Source of the DNA: Novibacillus thermophilus
GTDB taxonomy: Bacteria; Bacillota; Bacilli; Thermoactinomycetales; Novibacillaceae
DNA: 64,000 nt
NCBI RefSeq assembly: GCF_002005165.1
Contig: NZ_CP019699.1
Coordinates: 2,046,001 to 2,110,000 of the forward strand
Reading direction: 5' to 3'
Position numbers and translations under genes: made by a program. Below, piece after piece: positions 17,448 to 26,338 of this stretch (its first letter is position 1; every line of letters starts with the position of its first letter). A model generated the notes under the pieces. It saw nothing but the letters and a program-made list of their open reading frames with translations. It did not search any database and was not told where the DNA came from.

Positions 17448-17471
17448 TTATATGAAGGAGTGTGCTCGCGA

Positions 17472-18407
17472 ATGGTCAAAGGGAAGGCCTTAACGTTCGG
17501 GGATACGATCGGCATCATTGCGCCGGCTAGCCCGCTGGCAGAGCCCGAAATGGTCTCGAAAGCGAAAGCCGCTCTCGAAATGCTCGGATTTCGTGTCAAA
17601 TTGGGGCAAACGTGCTTCGAGCGTTGTGGTGGTTACCTAGCAGGCACGGCAAAGAGACGAGCAGAAGACGTTCATCACATGTTTAAAGACCCCGAGGTCG
17701 ACGCGGTTATGTGTTTACGGGGCGGGTACGGGTCGATGCACGTGCTTCCGCTTTTGGACTACGAGTTAATTGCCGAACATCCTAAGTTGTTTATCGGTTA
17801 TAGCGATATTACGGCCTTGCATACGGCATTCTGGCAAAAAGCGGGTCTGGTGACACTGCACGGCCCGATGGCCAGCCCTGAAATCGTCGGGGATTTGGAT
17901 GATTATTCTAAAGAGAGTTTGTTACGGGCGTTGACACAAAACGGCCGTCTCGGCAAAGTGGCAAATCCACCAGGCACCCGTATCGAATGCTTGGTTCCAG
18001 GACGGACAACTGGCAGGCTCGTCGGCGGAAATTTGTCTTTGCTCGCAGCGACGATTGGAACGCCTTTTGAGATTGAAACGAAGGATCGCATTCTCTTTTT
18101 GGAGGATGTTGGCGAGGAACCTTACAAAATCGACCGCATGTTGACACAACTGGATATGGCGAACAAGTTAGCTGAGGCGGCAGGCTTTGTGATCGGGGAC
18201 TGGACTGGCTGCGAAGCCAAAAGTCTTCCCGACAGCTTCACTGTCAAGGACCTTCTGGAGCAAATCGTGGCTCCATACGGTAAACCGACGATATACAACG
18301 TCATGGCAGGTCATACTAAACCGTTAATGACCTTACCCCTCGGGGTAACGGTCAGTCTTCATGCTACAGAAAGAGCGTTGATCATTGAGGAGAGTGTCAC
18401 GAGATAA
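17472..18407 (+). CDS. S66 family peptidase (LD-carboxypeptidase / MccF-like)
   Basis: 311 residues from ATG 17472 (AAGGAG at 17455-17460); an in-frame GTG at 17460 overlaps the SD. Peptidase S66 hallmarks: GDTIGIIAPASP at the N-terminus, CLRGGYGSM, the nucleophile Ser in GYSDITALH near residue 112, the Glu in LEDVGEEPYKIDRML and the His in GHTKPLMTLPLG. LdcA members trim L,D-bonds of muropeptides; MccF members cleave microcin adducts. Lying between spmB and a D,D-carboxypeptidase gene, a role in cortex peptidoglycan or muropeptide recycling is most likely. Confidence 0.88.
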   Translation: MVKGKALTFGDTIGIIAPASPLAEPEMVSKAKAALEMLGFRVKLGQTCFERCGGYLAGTAKRRAEDVHHMFKDPEVDAVMCLRGGYGSMHVLPLLDYELIAEHPKLFIGYSDITALHTAFWQKAGLVTLHGPMASPEIVGDLDDYSKESLLRALTQNGRLGKVANPPGTRIECLVPGRTTGRLVGGNLSLLAATIGTPFEIETKDRILFLEDVGEEPYKIDRMLTQLDMANKLAEAAGFVIGDWTGCEAKSLPDSFTVKDLLEQIVAPYGKPTIYNVMAGHTKPLMTLPLGVTVSLHATERALIIEESVTR

Positions 18408-18470
18408 AGGTGGACATAAAGTGGGTAGATGGTTGCAGTCGAGTTTGAACCAGTGAGGAGATGAAGGGGA

Positions 18471-21448
18471 ATGAAGCGCGCAACATTGATCGGTACAAAG
18501 GTGGCGTCGTGTTTCATCGTACTGCTGCTCTTTATCAGTTGGACTTTGCCCGTGGTGGCCCAGGAGCAGGCTCCTGCGGATAAACGGTTAGCCGACACAT
18601 TGCGCCAATATGTGGAAGAACTGAAGGACGAGCCAGATGCGGCCGGGATGGTGGTCGGGTACGAAGTGTACTCGCTGGACCGCCAGCAGACACTGGCGGC
18701 GATGTATGAGAAAAAAACATTCGTTCCCGCTTCGACAATGAAAACACTCGTCACGGCCACAGCGCTGGACCGTTGGCCTTCCGATCAGCGATTTCCAACG
18801 AAACTGTACATAGACGGTCAGGTGACGAAAGGTGGAGTGTTACGAGGGGACATTGTGCTTAAAGGTTACGGAGATCCCGTCTTGACACCGGAACAGCTGC
18901 GCAAGCTGGCACGGTCCTTGGCAGAGAGAGGGGTACGCCGGATCAACGGCAATATCGTCGTCGACGACAGTTATTTTGACGCACAGCGTTTGGGGCCGCA
19001 CTGGATGTGGGACGACGAACCGTATGCGTATAGTGCCCAGATTAGCGCTTTAACTGTGAACAAAAACACGGTAGATGTGTTAGTAGAGCCGACGAAACCG
19101 GGGAAGAAACCGAAGGTCTCCATTACCCCAGCTCCCGATTACGTGAAGGTGATTAACCGCGCTACAACGGTCGAAGGGAGCGAAGACGACCTGACGGTCG
19201 AGCGGCCGCGGTTAAAAAACGAGATCGTCGTGTCCGGAACGATCGGCGTTCAATACGATGGCAGGCTGACAAAGGCGCACGGTAGCGGCATGGAGAATAC
19301 AGACCAGATCACAGAGTATCGTAGTTCCCGTAAGGCCCATCAAGGTGTCCAAGTAACGCGTACGGTTGAAAACCCTGCCCTGTTTGCCGGTCACGTGTTG
19401 CGAGAGAACCTGAAGGAGGTGGGCATCGCCCTTCATCCCCGTTCAAAAGTGGCGGTCGGGAAGGTGAATGGTTCTCAAAAACTCGTGGCAGAGACGGCGT
19501 CTCCGACGTTGGACGCGATTTTGCGGGAGCTGATGAAAGACAGCGATAACCTCATTGCGGAGACGCTCGTCAAACAATTGGGCGCCCGTGAACAGGAAGA
19601 GGGGAGTACAGAGGCTGGACTTACTGAGATCGCCGCATTTGCCAAGGACGTCGCTGGGTTGGACTCAGGATATGTGCAAAAGGATGGATCCGGTCTGTCG
19701 CGGCTGAATGTCATTTCTCCCCATCATTTGGTCCAGCTGTTGGTGGCGATGGACGCGCATCCGGCAGGAGAACGATTCCGTTCGTTTTTACCTGTGGCGG
19801 GCGTGGACGGCACGTTACAATACCGCATGGTCGGTACAGCGGCGGAAGGAAACGTTCAGGCGAAGACAGGAAGCATGAGCGGTGTCAATGCGTTGGCCGG
19901 TTACGTGAAAACGGGTGATGGGGAACGGCTGGCTTTTTCCATCATGTTGAATGGGGTGTACAAGAGTGAGCATGCACTGGACATGCAGGATCGGATTGCG
20001 GTCGCCTTGGCTTCGTATCCCGATTTGCCAGACCCCGATCTCCCCTCGGAAGAGCCGACGACGTACCCGTTATCTGCTGTGTTCGATCCCATCCTGGACG
20101 ATGAACGGTATGCAGGGGTGATCCAGGGGGTGGCCGTGCGGTCCCTGGAGAGTGGAAAGACGCTGTATGAGCGCAATGCCCACACCTTGATGACACCCGC
20201 TTCCAATACGCAGTTGTTCACCTCTGCGACCGCCTTGGCCCAACTCGGCCCCGATTATCGATTTCGGACGGAAGTGTATCGGACGGGACGCATGCGCGGT
20301 CACGTGTTGCACGGGGACCTCATAATAAAGGGGTACGGCGATCCGACGCTGACTACAGAAGGGATGTCACGCGGGCTAGACGGACCGACGGTGGAGGAGA
20401 TGGTCGAAGAAATACGGGATTTGGGCATTCGGCAAATCAAAGGCGACATCGTTGTCGACGAATCGGCATTCGCGGATCACGTGTACGGACCGGGCTGGGT
20501 CTGGGATAAAGAAAGTGACGACGATCAACCGCAAATAACCGCTCTGTCCGCGAATCAGGGAACTGTTCGCCTCGAGTATGAACCGGGCGACAAGCCGGGT
20601 GACGGTATCGACTTGAAGTTAACGCCAGACACCACTTATGTGCAGGTCATCGATGAGGCGGTGACCGGGGTGGCGAGTTCGAAACCGACGTTGCAAGTAA
20701 AACGAGAGCGCGGGTTCAATGTCATCCGTCTCACCGGCAGCTTGCCGTGCGACTTTGACGGAGCCAGTCTTCAGATTCCAGTGGAAAATCCAGCGCTGTA
20801 TACTGGACAAATCTTACGGGAACGGCTGCAGGACAGGGGCGTTCGCTTCCACCCGAATAGCGAAGTGCGGGCAGGGGAGCTGCCGGACGGAGCGGAGCTC
20901 GTACAGACATACTGGTCGCCCCCGCTGTCAGAAATCGTCCGCTTTCTCAACCACTACAACGACAATTACGTTGCGGAAATGATTTTGAAGACGATCGGGT
21001 TCGAGACGGGTGGAGAAGGAACGTTTGCTGGAGGAGTTAAGGCTGTGGACGTATACAGGGAAACCCTCGGAATCGCTTCCAGATGGGACATGTTGGATGG
21101 CTCTGGCCTGACGCGGTACAATTTGTTTTCAGCGGACCAGATCGTATCCTTGTTGCAGGCTGTACGCGAGGAGCCGTCATTCAGGCACTTTTTCGATTCG
21201 CTCCCGGTGGCTGGGGAAGAAGGAGCACTCCGCCGTCGGATGCAGGGACGGAGGCAGAGCACAACGTGAAAGGCAAGGTCGGTGCCTTCACCCATGTCCG
21301 CGCCTTGTCGGGTTACGTAAAGACTCGAGACGGGGAATGGCTCGCTTATGCGATACTGACCAACGGGTTTACGGAGGCGTCCCTGATCGAGATGGAAGAT
21401 CGCCTCGCCGTCGCGATGGCTGAATTTACGACAAACAAGCTTCGTTAG
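18471..21448 (+). CDS. dacB: Tandem S13 D-alanyl-D-alanine carboxypeptidase (PBP4/DacB type), frameshifted as sequenced
   Basis: An exported protein with an N-terminal signal peptide and two full S13 domains in tandem. Domain 1 has an intact active site: Ser88-x-x-Lys91 (ASTMKT), the SDN triad and KTGS near 465. Domain 2 is degenerate: the equivalent Ser578 is in SNTQ (no Lys), SDN is NDN, and KTG reads KVG. As sequenced the frame ends early at 21269; adding one G to GGG at 21245-21247 restores the frame to 21448, giving 992 residues with a normal domain-2 end. It trims or crosslinks-limits peptidoglycan; beside spmAB it probably acts on the spore cortex. Symbol by family. Confidence 0.85.
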
Positions 21449-21552
21449 TGATGGCTTCAGACTTAATAATTGCAACTGATGGCTGTCATCAATGCAGCAG
21501 GTATGATAATCTTTTGACAGAACCTTAAGCACACAACGAGGGAGAGAGGCGC

Positions 21553-22389
21553 GTGCGGATTCCGTTTCGACTCGTGAAAAATGCTGACCGCGTCATTCGA
21601 GGAGACGTGTTTCCTGCGCGATCAGCATCACAGGGAACGTTAATCATTTGCCATGGGTTCAAAGGATTTAAAGACTGGGGCATGTTTCCGTATGTCGGGG
21701 AAGCGCTGTCTGAATGGTTAGATGTGATCACATTTAACTTTTCGCACAACGGAGTAGGAGATCGTTTGACGTCGTATGATGAACTGGAGAAATTTGCTAA
21801 AAATACGTACTCCCGGGAGCTGGAAGATTTGCATGCCGTTGTTGACCACGTCCGAAAGGGGGAGTTACCCGTCGAACGCCGTATTCCGGCAGCTCCCCTT
21901 TTTTTACTCGGACATAGTCGGGGAGGTGCCATTTGTCAAATTTACGCCATGGATTACCCCGAGCACGTGTCGGCGGTCCTGACGTGGAACGGGTTGGTGG
22001 AGGTTGACGGGATTTTGTCAGAAGAGATGAAGCGAGAGATGCGGGAAAAAGGGAGGACGTTTGTGCAAAATGCCCGTACCAAGCAAAATATGCCGTTAGA
22101 CTTGGAAATCTTAGAAGATATTGAGCAAAACAGAGAGCGGTTTAATATTTTAGAACGAGTTAAAACGTCGCGCATGCCGATGGCATTGATTCAAGGGACC
22201 GAAGATTCCGAACGACTCGTTGAGGGATCGGCGAAGTTGACTGAGAACAATAAACGGATCAAGTGGATTCGCATTGAGGGCGGCAATCACACGTTTGGGA
22301 CAGTTCATCCTTTTCAAGGAGAAACTGAGCCACTAAAGGCAGCGATCCGGGAAACACTGTCCTTTATTTCGGAACAACTAAAGGAGTAG
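21553..22389 (+). CDS. Alpha/beta hydrolase, serine aminopeptidase S33-like
   Basis: 278 residues from GTG 21553, after GAGGGAGAGAGG. The fold is clear: LIICHGFKGFKDWGMFPYVG (oxyanion region), nucleophile elbow GHSRGG, Asp in LIQGTEDSERLV, and His near the end in EGGNHTFGT. No signal peptide, so cytoplasmic. Relatives are esterases or dienelactone-hydrolase-like enzymes; the substrate cannot be told from sequence. It stands alone between the dacB-like gene and acsA. Confidence 0.85.
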   Translation: MRIPFRLVKNADRVIRGDVFPARSASQGTLIICHGFKGFKDWGMFPYVGEALSEWLDVITFNFSHNGVGDRLTSYDELEKFAKNTYSRELEDLHAVVDHVRKGELPVERRIPAAPLFLLGHSRGGAICQIYAMDYPEHVSAVLTWNGLVEVDGILSEEMKREMREKGRTFVQNARTKQNMPLDLEILEDIEQNRERFNILERVKTSRMPMALIQGTEDSERLVEGSAKLTENNKRIKWIRIEGGNHTFGTVHPFQGETEPLKAAIRETLSFISEQLKE

Positions 22390-22763
22390 GTTTCATTCTA
22401 CCTGTTTTTGTCGAACGCCCCTCATTTGGCGGCCATTGGCTTCGCCGCCGACTGCCGTTCGGGCTTGGTCCGATCAACCAAGTCCTATACGCCTTCCTAT
22501 CTGGCACATCAGCGCTTTTGTAAGTTCAAACAAAGCCTTTGTCGCTCAGGCAAACTTCTCGCCGTTAGGTCTCCGGAGCTACTTGTCATCAAAAAACGGC
22601 ATTTTGGGCCCGTGTGCGATTTTGGGTATCGTTTTCGGCAAATAAGACATTTTCACTGGCGAACAACATGGAATATGCTAAACTTTGCCAATCTTGCTTA
22701 CTATGTTATAATAAAAAAAGCTTGATTACGCTTTCACTAATTTTTCCCAGAGGAGGTCGTTTG
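22390..22763 (+). promoter_or_regulatory. Region before acsA: insertion-sequence end relic, promoter and cre
   Basis: No supported gene. The first 250 bases are GC-rich and unassigned. At 22645-22668 is a single copy of the end of the insertion sequence seen twice elsewhere in the window (same TGTTGTTCG tip and CAGTGAAAATGTC repeat, minus strand), a relic of a lost copy. The acsA promoter follows: TTGCCA (22685-22690), 16 bases, TATAAT (22707-22712) with an extended TG. TGATTACGCTTTCA (22723-22736) matches 13 of 14 cre positions and lies just after the start site, fitting CcpA repression. Confidence 0.65.
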
Positions 22764-24482
22764 ATGAGTGCAGAAGTTCTCGCGCCTGATACGACGAGAA
22801 AACATCACTTACAAAATTACGAAGAAACCTACCGACATTTTGATTGGAAAGAAGTTGAGAAAAATTTCTCCTGGTACGAAACGGGAAAAGTGAATGCGGC
22901 GTACGAAGCGATTGACCGGCATGCCGAGGGGAATCGTCGTGATAAGGTGGCGCTTTTCTACAGTGACGCCAACCGCGAAGAACAACTGACATTTGGAGAG
23001 TTGAAAGACCTCTCGAACCAATTCGGCAACGTGTTGCGCAAAATCGGCGTTGAAAAAGGAGACCGCGTCTTTATTTTCATGCCCCGCTCACCTGAGTTGT
23101 ACGTCAGTTTGCTTGGCACGGTCAAGATCGGCGCCATCGTCGGACCGTTGTTTGAAGCGTTCATGGAAGGGGCGGTGCGCGACCGTCTGGAAGACAGCGG
23201 TGCTTCTACCATCGTGACCACACCCGAGCTGCTGGATCGGGTTCCGGTGGACGATTTGCCTTTGCTGGAGCACGTCATTCTCGTTGGCGGCGAAGGGGAG
23301 CTGCCGGACGGCTATTACCGCTATGAAGACGAAATGAAAAGGGCCTCAACAGAGTTGGAGATCGAATGGGTCGACCGGGAAGACGGGTTGATCCTCCACT
23401 ACACGTCTGGATCGACCGGTAAGCCGAAAGGGGTTCTGCACGTCCACAATGCCATGATACAGCATTTACAGACGGGGAAATGGGTGCTGGATCTGCAGGA
23501 GGACGACATATACTGGTGCACGGCAGATCCTGGCTGGGTCACGGGAACGTCTTACGGTGTATGGGCACCGTGGTTGAACGGGGTGACGAATGTCATCCGC
23601 GGCGGCCGGTTCGATCCGGACGACTGGTATGCGACACTTGAGAAATACAAGGTGACGGTCTGGTACAGTGCTCCGACGGCGTTCCGAATGCTGATGGGAG
23701 CCGGTGAAGCTGTCGCGAAGAAGTACGACCTGTCTTCCGTCCGTCACATTCTCAGTGTGGGGGAACCGCTCAACCCCGAAGTGGTACGCTGGGGAATGAA
23801 GGCGTACAACCGGCGTATTCACGACAACTGGTGGATGACGGAAACAGGAGGAATTCTCATCTCAAACTATCCAAGCATGCCGTTAAAGCCGGGTTCGATG
23901 GGGCGTCCGATTCCAGGTGTTGTCGCGTCGATCGTGGACGACGAGGGGAACGAACTGCCCCCTAACGAAATGGGCAACCTGGCGATCAGGAAAGGCTGGC
24001 CGTCCATGATGCGGGCGATATGGAATCGCGAGGAGAAGTACAAATCTTATTTCACGGATAACGGGTGGTACATTTCCGGTGATTCTGCTTACCGAGACGA
24101 AGAAGGTTACTTCTGGTTCCAAGGGCGAGTGGACGACGTGATCATGACGTCGGGCGAACGGGTCGGGCCGTTTGAAGTAGAGAGCAAGCTGGTGGAACAC
24201 CCGGCAGTGGCTGAAGCGGGTGTCATCGGAAAGCCAGACCCCGTGCGCGGTGAGATCATCAAGGCGTTCGTCTCCTTGAGAGAGGGATATGAGCCGAGCG
24301 ATGAATTGAAAGGAGAGATTCGCCAATTCGTTAAAACCAAGCTCGCCGCCCACGCTGCACCGCGTGAAATTGAATTTAAAGACAAGCTACCGAAAACCCG
24401 AAGCGGCAAAATCATGCGCCGGGTACTGAAAGCGTGGGAGCTGGACCTCCCGACCGGTGACCTGTCGACGATGGAAGACTGA
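22764..24482 (+). CDS. acsA: Acetyl-CoA synthetase
   Basis: 572 residues, the same as Bacillus AcsA. The frame is open upstream, but ATG 22764 has AGGAGGT at 22751-22757. It is an acyl-adenylate-forming enzyme: YTSGSTGKPKG is the phosphate loop, WWMTETGG the A5 motif, and PKTRSGKIMRR the A10 motif whose Lys is residue 549. That lysine is the known AcuA acetylation target in Bacillus. It converts acetate, ATP and CoA to acetyl-CoA in the cytoplasm. With acuABC nearby and a cre site at its start, regulation appears both transcriptional (CcpA) and by acetylation. Confidence 0.97.
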   Translation: MSAEVLAPDTTRKHHLQNYEETYRHFDWKEVEKNFSWYETGKVNAAYEAIDRHAEGNRRDKVALFYSDANREEQLTFGELKDLSNQFGNVLRKIGVEKGDRVFIFMPRSPELYVSLLGTVKIGAIVGPLFEAFMEGAVRDRLEDSGASTIVTTPELLDRVPVDDLPLLEHVILVGGEGELPDGYYRYEDEMKRASTELEIEWVDREDGLILHYTSGSTGKPKGVLHVHNAMIQHLQTGKWVLDLQEDDIYWCTADPGWVTGTSYGVWAPWLNGVTNVIRGGRFDPDDWYATLEKYKVTVWYSAPTAFRMLMGAGEAVAKKYDLSSVRHILSVGEPLNPEVVRWGMKAYNRRIHDNWWMTETGGILISNYPSMPLKPGSMGRPIPGVVASIVDDEGNELPPNEMGNLAIRKGWPSMMRAIWNREEKYKSYFTDNGWYISGDSAYRDEEGYFWFQGRVDDVIMTSGERVGPFEVESKLVEHPAVAEAGVIGKPDPVRGEIIKAFVSLREGYEPSDELKGEIRQFVKTKLAAHAAPREIEFKDKLPKTRSGKIMRRVLKAWELDLPTGDLSTMED

Positions 24483-24504
24483 TAGATCGACCTTTTAAAA
24501 ATAC

Positions 24505-24547
24505 AGGCTGTCCATTAGACGCCTTTCGTCATGGACAGCCTTTGTTT
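24505..24547 (+). terminator. Terminator of acsA
   Basis: AGGCTGTCCAT (24505-24515) and ATGGACAGCCT (24531-24541) form a perfect 11-bp stem with a 15-nt loop and a T-rich tail to 24547. Confidence 0.9.
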
Positions 24548-24602
24548 AATTAGCTTTGAACCTTTCAATATGAGTCATTTAACTAAACTCTCATTTCTAT
24601 GA

Positions 24603-24617
24603 TTGCAAAACTCTATC
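24603..24617. repeat. Target-site duplication, left copy, of the insertion sequence at 24618-26195
   Basis: TTGCAAAACTCTATC directly precedes the element and recurs exactly at 26196-26210 directly after it. A 15-bp perfect match abutting both TGT...ACA tips is strong evidence for the element boundaries and for a recent insertion. Confidence 0.9.
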
Positions 24618-24701
24618 TGTCAAGCGTCAGTGAAAATGTCCTATTAACTCGTCAGTGATTCTGTCCTATTTTAGTTATTCCCCCATCCCGTTCAGGAGCG
24701 T

Positions 24702-24782
24702 AGCTTGTAGTGGGCATTTTATCAAGGGTAAAGGCGTATGCCCGAGTTTCACTCGCCCTTGATAAAATGCCCACTACAAGCT
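24702..24782 (-). repeat. Long hairpin in the 3' region of insertion sequence copy 1
   Basis: Arms 24702-24728 and 24756-24782 are perfectly complementary (27 bp), beginning AGCTTGTAGTGGGC. The 27-nt spacer holds a smaller hairpin (CGAGT/ACTCG around a GAA loop). It is kept, with a few changes, in copy 2. It lies between the transposase stop and the end repeats. It could stop read-through, act as a cruciform or be part of an RNA. Confidence 0.85.
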
Positions 24783-24842
24783 CCCTGGCTAAAAGGGATG
24801 AAGGGATCATTGTCCGTATTCTAACGGCACAGTCTAGATTTT

Positions 24843-26123
24843 TTAAGCCCGTTGTCGTATCCTAGATTTAGATTGGGTGCGCCCATATTGGCGCCAAGGA
24901 TGATTGAGTGCGGGCTTGTGAGGTTGTTTCTCCGAGCTCGCCTTTTGTTTTTGCAGCGACTGGCGTTTTGGTTTTACTGTTTCCTTTAGGGGGTAATCCA
25001 CCCCTTTGTGCCGGACAAATAGTCTTCCGTCTAATGTTTCTCGCACTTCGACACGGGTTTTGCGCGGGATGGTTTGTTGGTGATCCGAGCGATCTATTGT
25101 GTAGGTTTTTCCTTTGTAAGCAATTGTTTCTCCGGTTCCCAGAGTACGCTTTTCACGGTAGCAAAGAATTAGATCCAACGCTTGTCCTTGTTCCAAAGGG
25201 ACAAACGCACTTTCTGGGTCACGCGGTTCAACCGCAAACTGTTCGTTATGCGCTTTGATCAACTCCGGCAGCACCGTGTTGGCCTCCTCAATGGTGTCGA
25301 TGCCCCGGAGGCGCAACTCGACAATCCAACGGTCTTGTAGCGTTTGGAACAGCCGTTCAATCCGTCCCTTGGCTTGTGGTGTTAAGGCTTTGATATGAGT
25401 CACACCTAACTCTTCAAGGGCTTGTCCGAATTGCGACAAAGGAACGGGTTCTCCCGCCAATTCCTGCTCGATCGTTTGCTTCTCGTTAGGGGAACGGAAA
25501 ATCATATGGCGATCCGAATACACACTCATCGGAATGCCAGTTTGCTCAATCATCTGTCGTGTCAGCCTAAAATAGCCCTCGGTGTCCTCCTGTGGCCGGA
25601 AAAGAGCAGCCACGACTTTTCCAGTGGCATCATCAATGGCGGCAAGAAGGGACATCGGTTCCGCTCGATCTTCCAACCAAGGGTGAGGGCTCCCGTCCAT
25701 TTGGACTAACATGCCGGCTTGTGGCTTTCGCTCACGTGGCCGGTGCACGTTAGCCGGACGCCGTTTGCGTTTCGGTTTGATGCCGGCCTCAGAGCGAATG
25801 CGACGCACGGTTGACGGACTGACGTGAATTCCTTCGTACTTGGCCAACAATTCGGCAAAATGCACATCATTACACCCTTGATACGCATCGCTTTGGTGGA
25901 GCTCCAGAATTCTTTGACGTGTATTGTCAGACAGTGCGTGTGCCGGTTTGCGTCCTTTGTTTTTGTGGATAATCCCCGTTTCCCCCTCCTCAAGCACCCG
26001 TTTTTTGAGACGACAAACCTGGCGGTAACTTAACCCAAGGAGTTCAGCGGCTTCACCTCCTGTGATCAAACCTTGAATCCAGCGATCAATGACGGTGTAA
26101 CGCTTCAGCTCTTGTCTGCTCAT
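24843..26123 (-). CDS. DDE transposase of insertion sequence copy 1
   Basis: 426 residues. The frame is open beyond the element, but the ATG at 26123, after a GGGAGAG SD, lies inside it and gives MSRQELKRYT. Residues about 1-60 are a helix-turn-helix (GGEAAELLGLSYRQVCRLKKR), followed by a second winged part. The catalytic core has Asp in QMDGSPHPWL, Asp in SVYSDRHM and Glu in KGRIERLFQTLQ, the DDE triad of RNase-H-fold transposases. The C-terminus is basic. It differs from the copy-2 protein at only a few positions, so both appear active or recently so. Confidence 0.92.
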   Translation of the reverse strand: MSRQELKRYTVIDRWIQGLITGGEAAELLGLSYRQVCRLKKRVLEEGETGIIHKNKGRKPAHALSDNTRQRILELHQSDAYQGCNDVHFAELLAKYEGIHVSPSTVRRIRSEAGIKPKRKRRPANVHRPRERKPQAGMLVQMDGSPHPWLEDRAEPMSLLAAIDDATGKVVAALFRPQEDTEGYFRLTRQMIEQTGIPMSVYSDRHMIFRSPNEKQTIEQELAGEPVPLSQFGQALEELGVTHIKALTPQAKGRIERLFQTLQDRWIVELRLRGIDTIEEANTVLPELIKAHNEQFAVEPRDPESAFVPLEQGQALDLILCYREKRTLGTGETIAYKGKTYTIDRSDHQQTIPRKTRVEVRETLDGRLFVRHKGVDYPLKETVKPKRQSLQKQKASSEKQPHKPALNHPWRQYGRTQSKSRIRQRA

Positions 26124-26338
26124 GAATATGTTCTCTCCCATATGTGACATTTTCACTGACGCGTTACAATATGACAATATCACTGACGAACAACATTGCA
26201 AAACTCTATCTTGTGGAAGGCGTCGAACTCGTTTATGATCAGTAGAATCACAAACCTACAAGTTGCAATCCTTTTACTTGTTCAAAGTATGGTAAAGGTA
26301 GCGATTTACGTCCCTTCTGAACACATTCCCTGTGAAAG

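Larger units (their letters stand above)
24618..26195 (-). mobile_element. Insertion sequence, copy 1 (IS1202/ISNCY-like), minus orientation
   Basis: 1578 bp, bounded by TGT...ACA tips and 15-bp direct repeats (24603-24617, 26196-26210). Each end carries two copies of CGTCAGTGA-N3-TGTC, spaced about 25-27 bp, probably transposase sites. It holds one DDE transposase gene and, past its stop, a 27-bp perfect inverted repeat (24702-24728 with 24756-24782). A near-identical copy lies inverted at 34603-36181. Family name is from memory of the transposase type; IS481 or another DDE family is possible. Confidence 0.9.

Noticed and set aside
21240-21260. Programmed frameshift in the dacB-like gene
   Set aside because: No slippery heptamer with a downstream structure, and five other genes show the same simple one-base loss in G/C runs.
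22408-22725. 105-codon frame before acsA
   Set aside because: It runs through the insertion-sequence relic and the acsA promoter, so it is not a credible gene.
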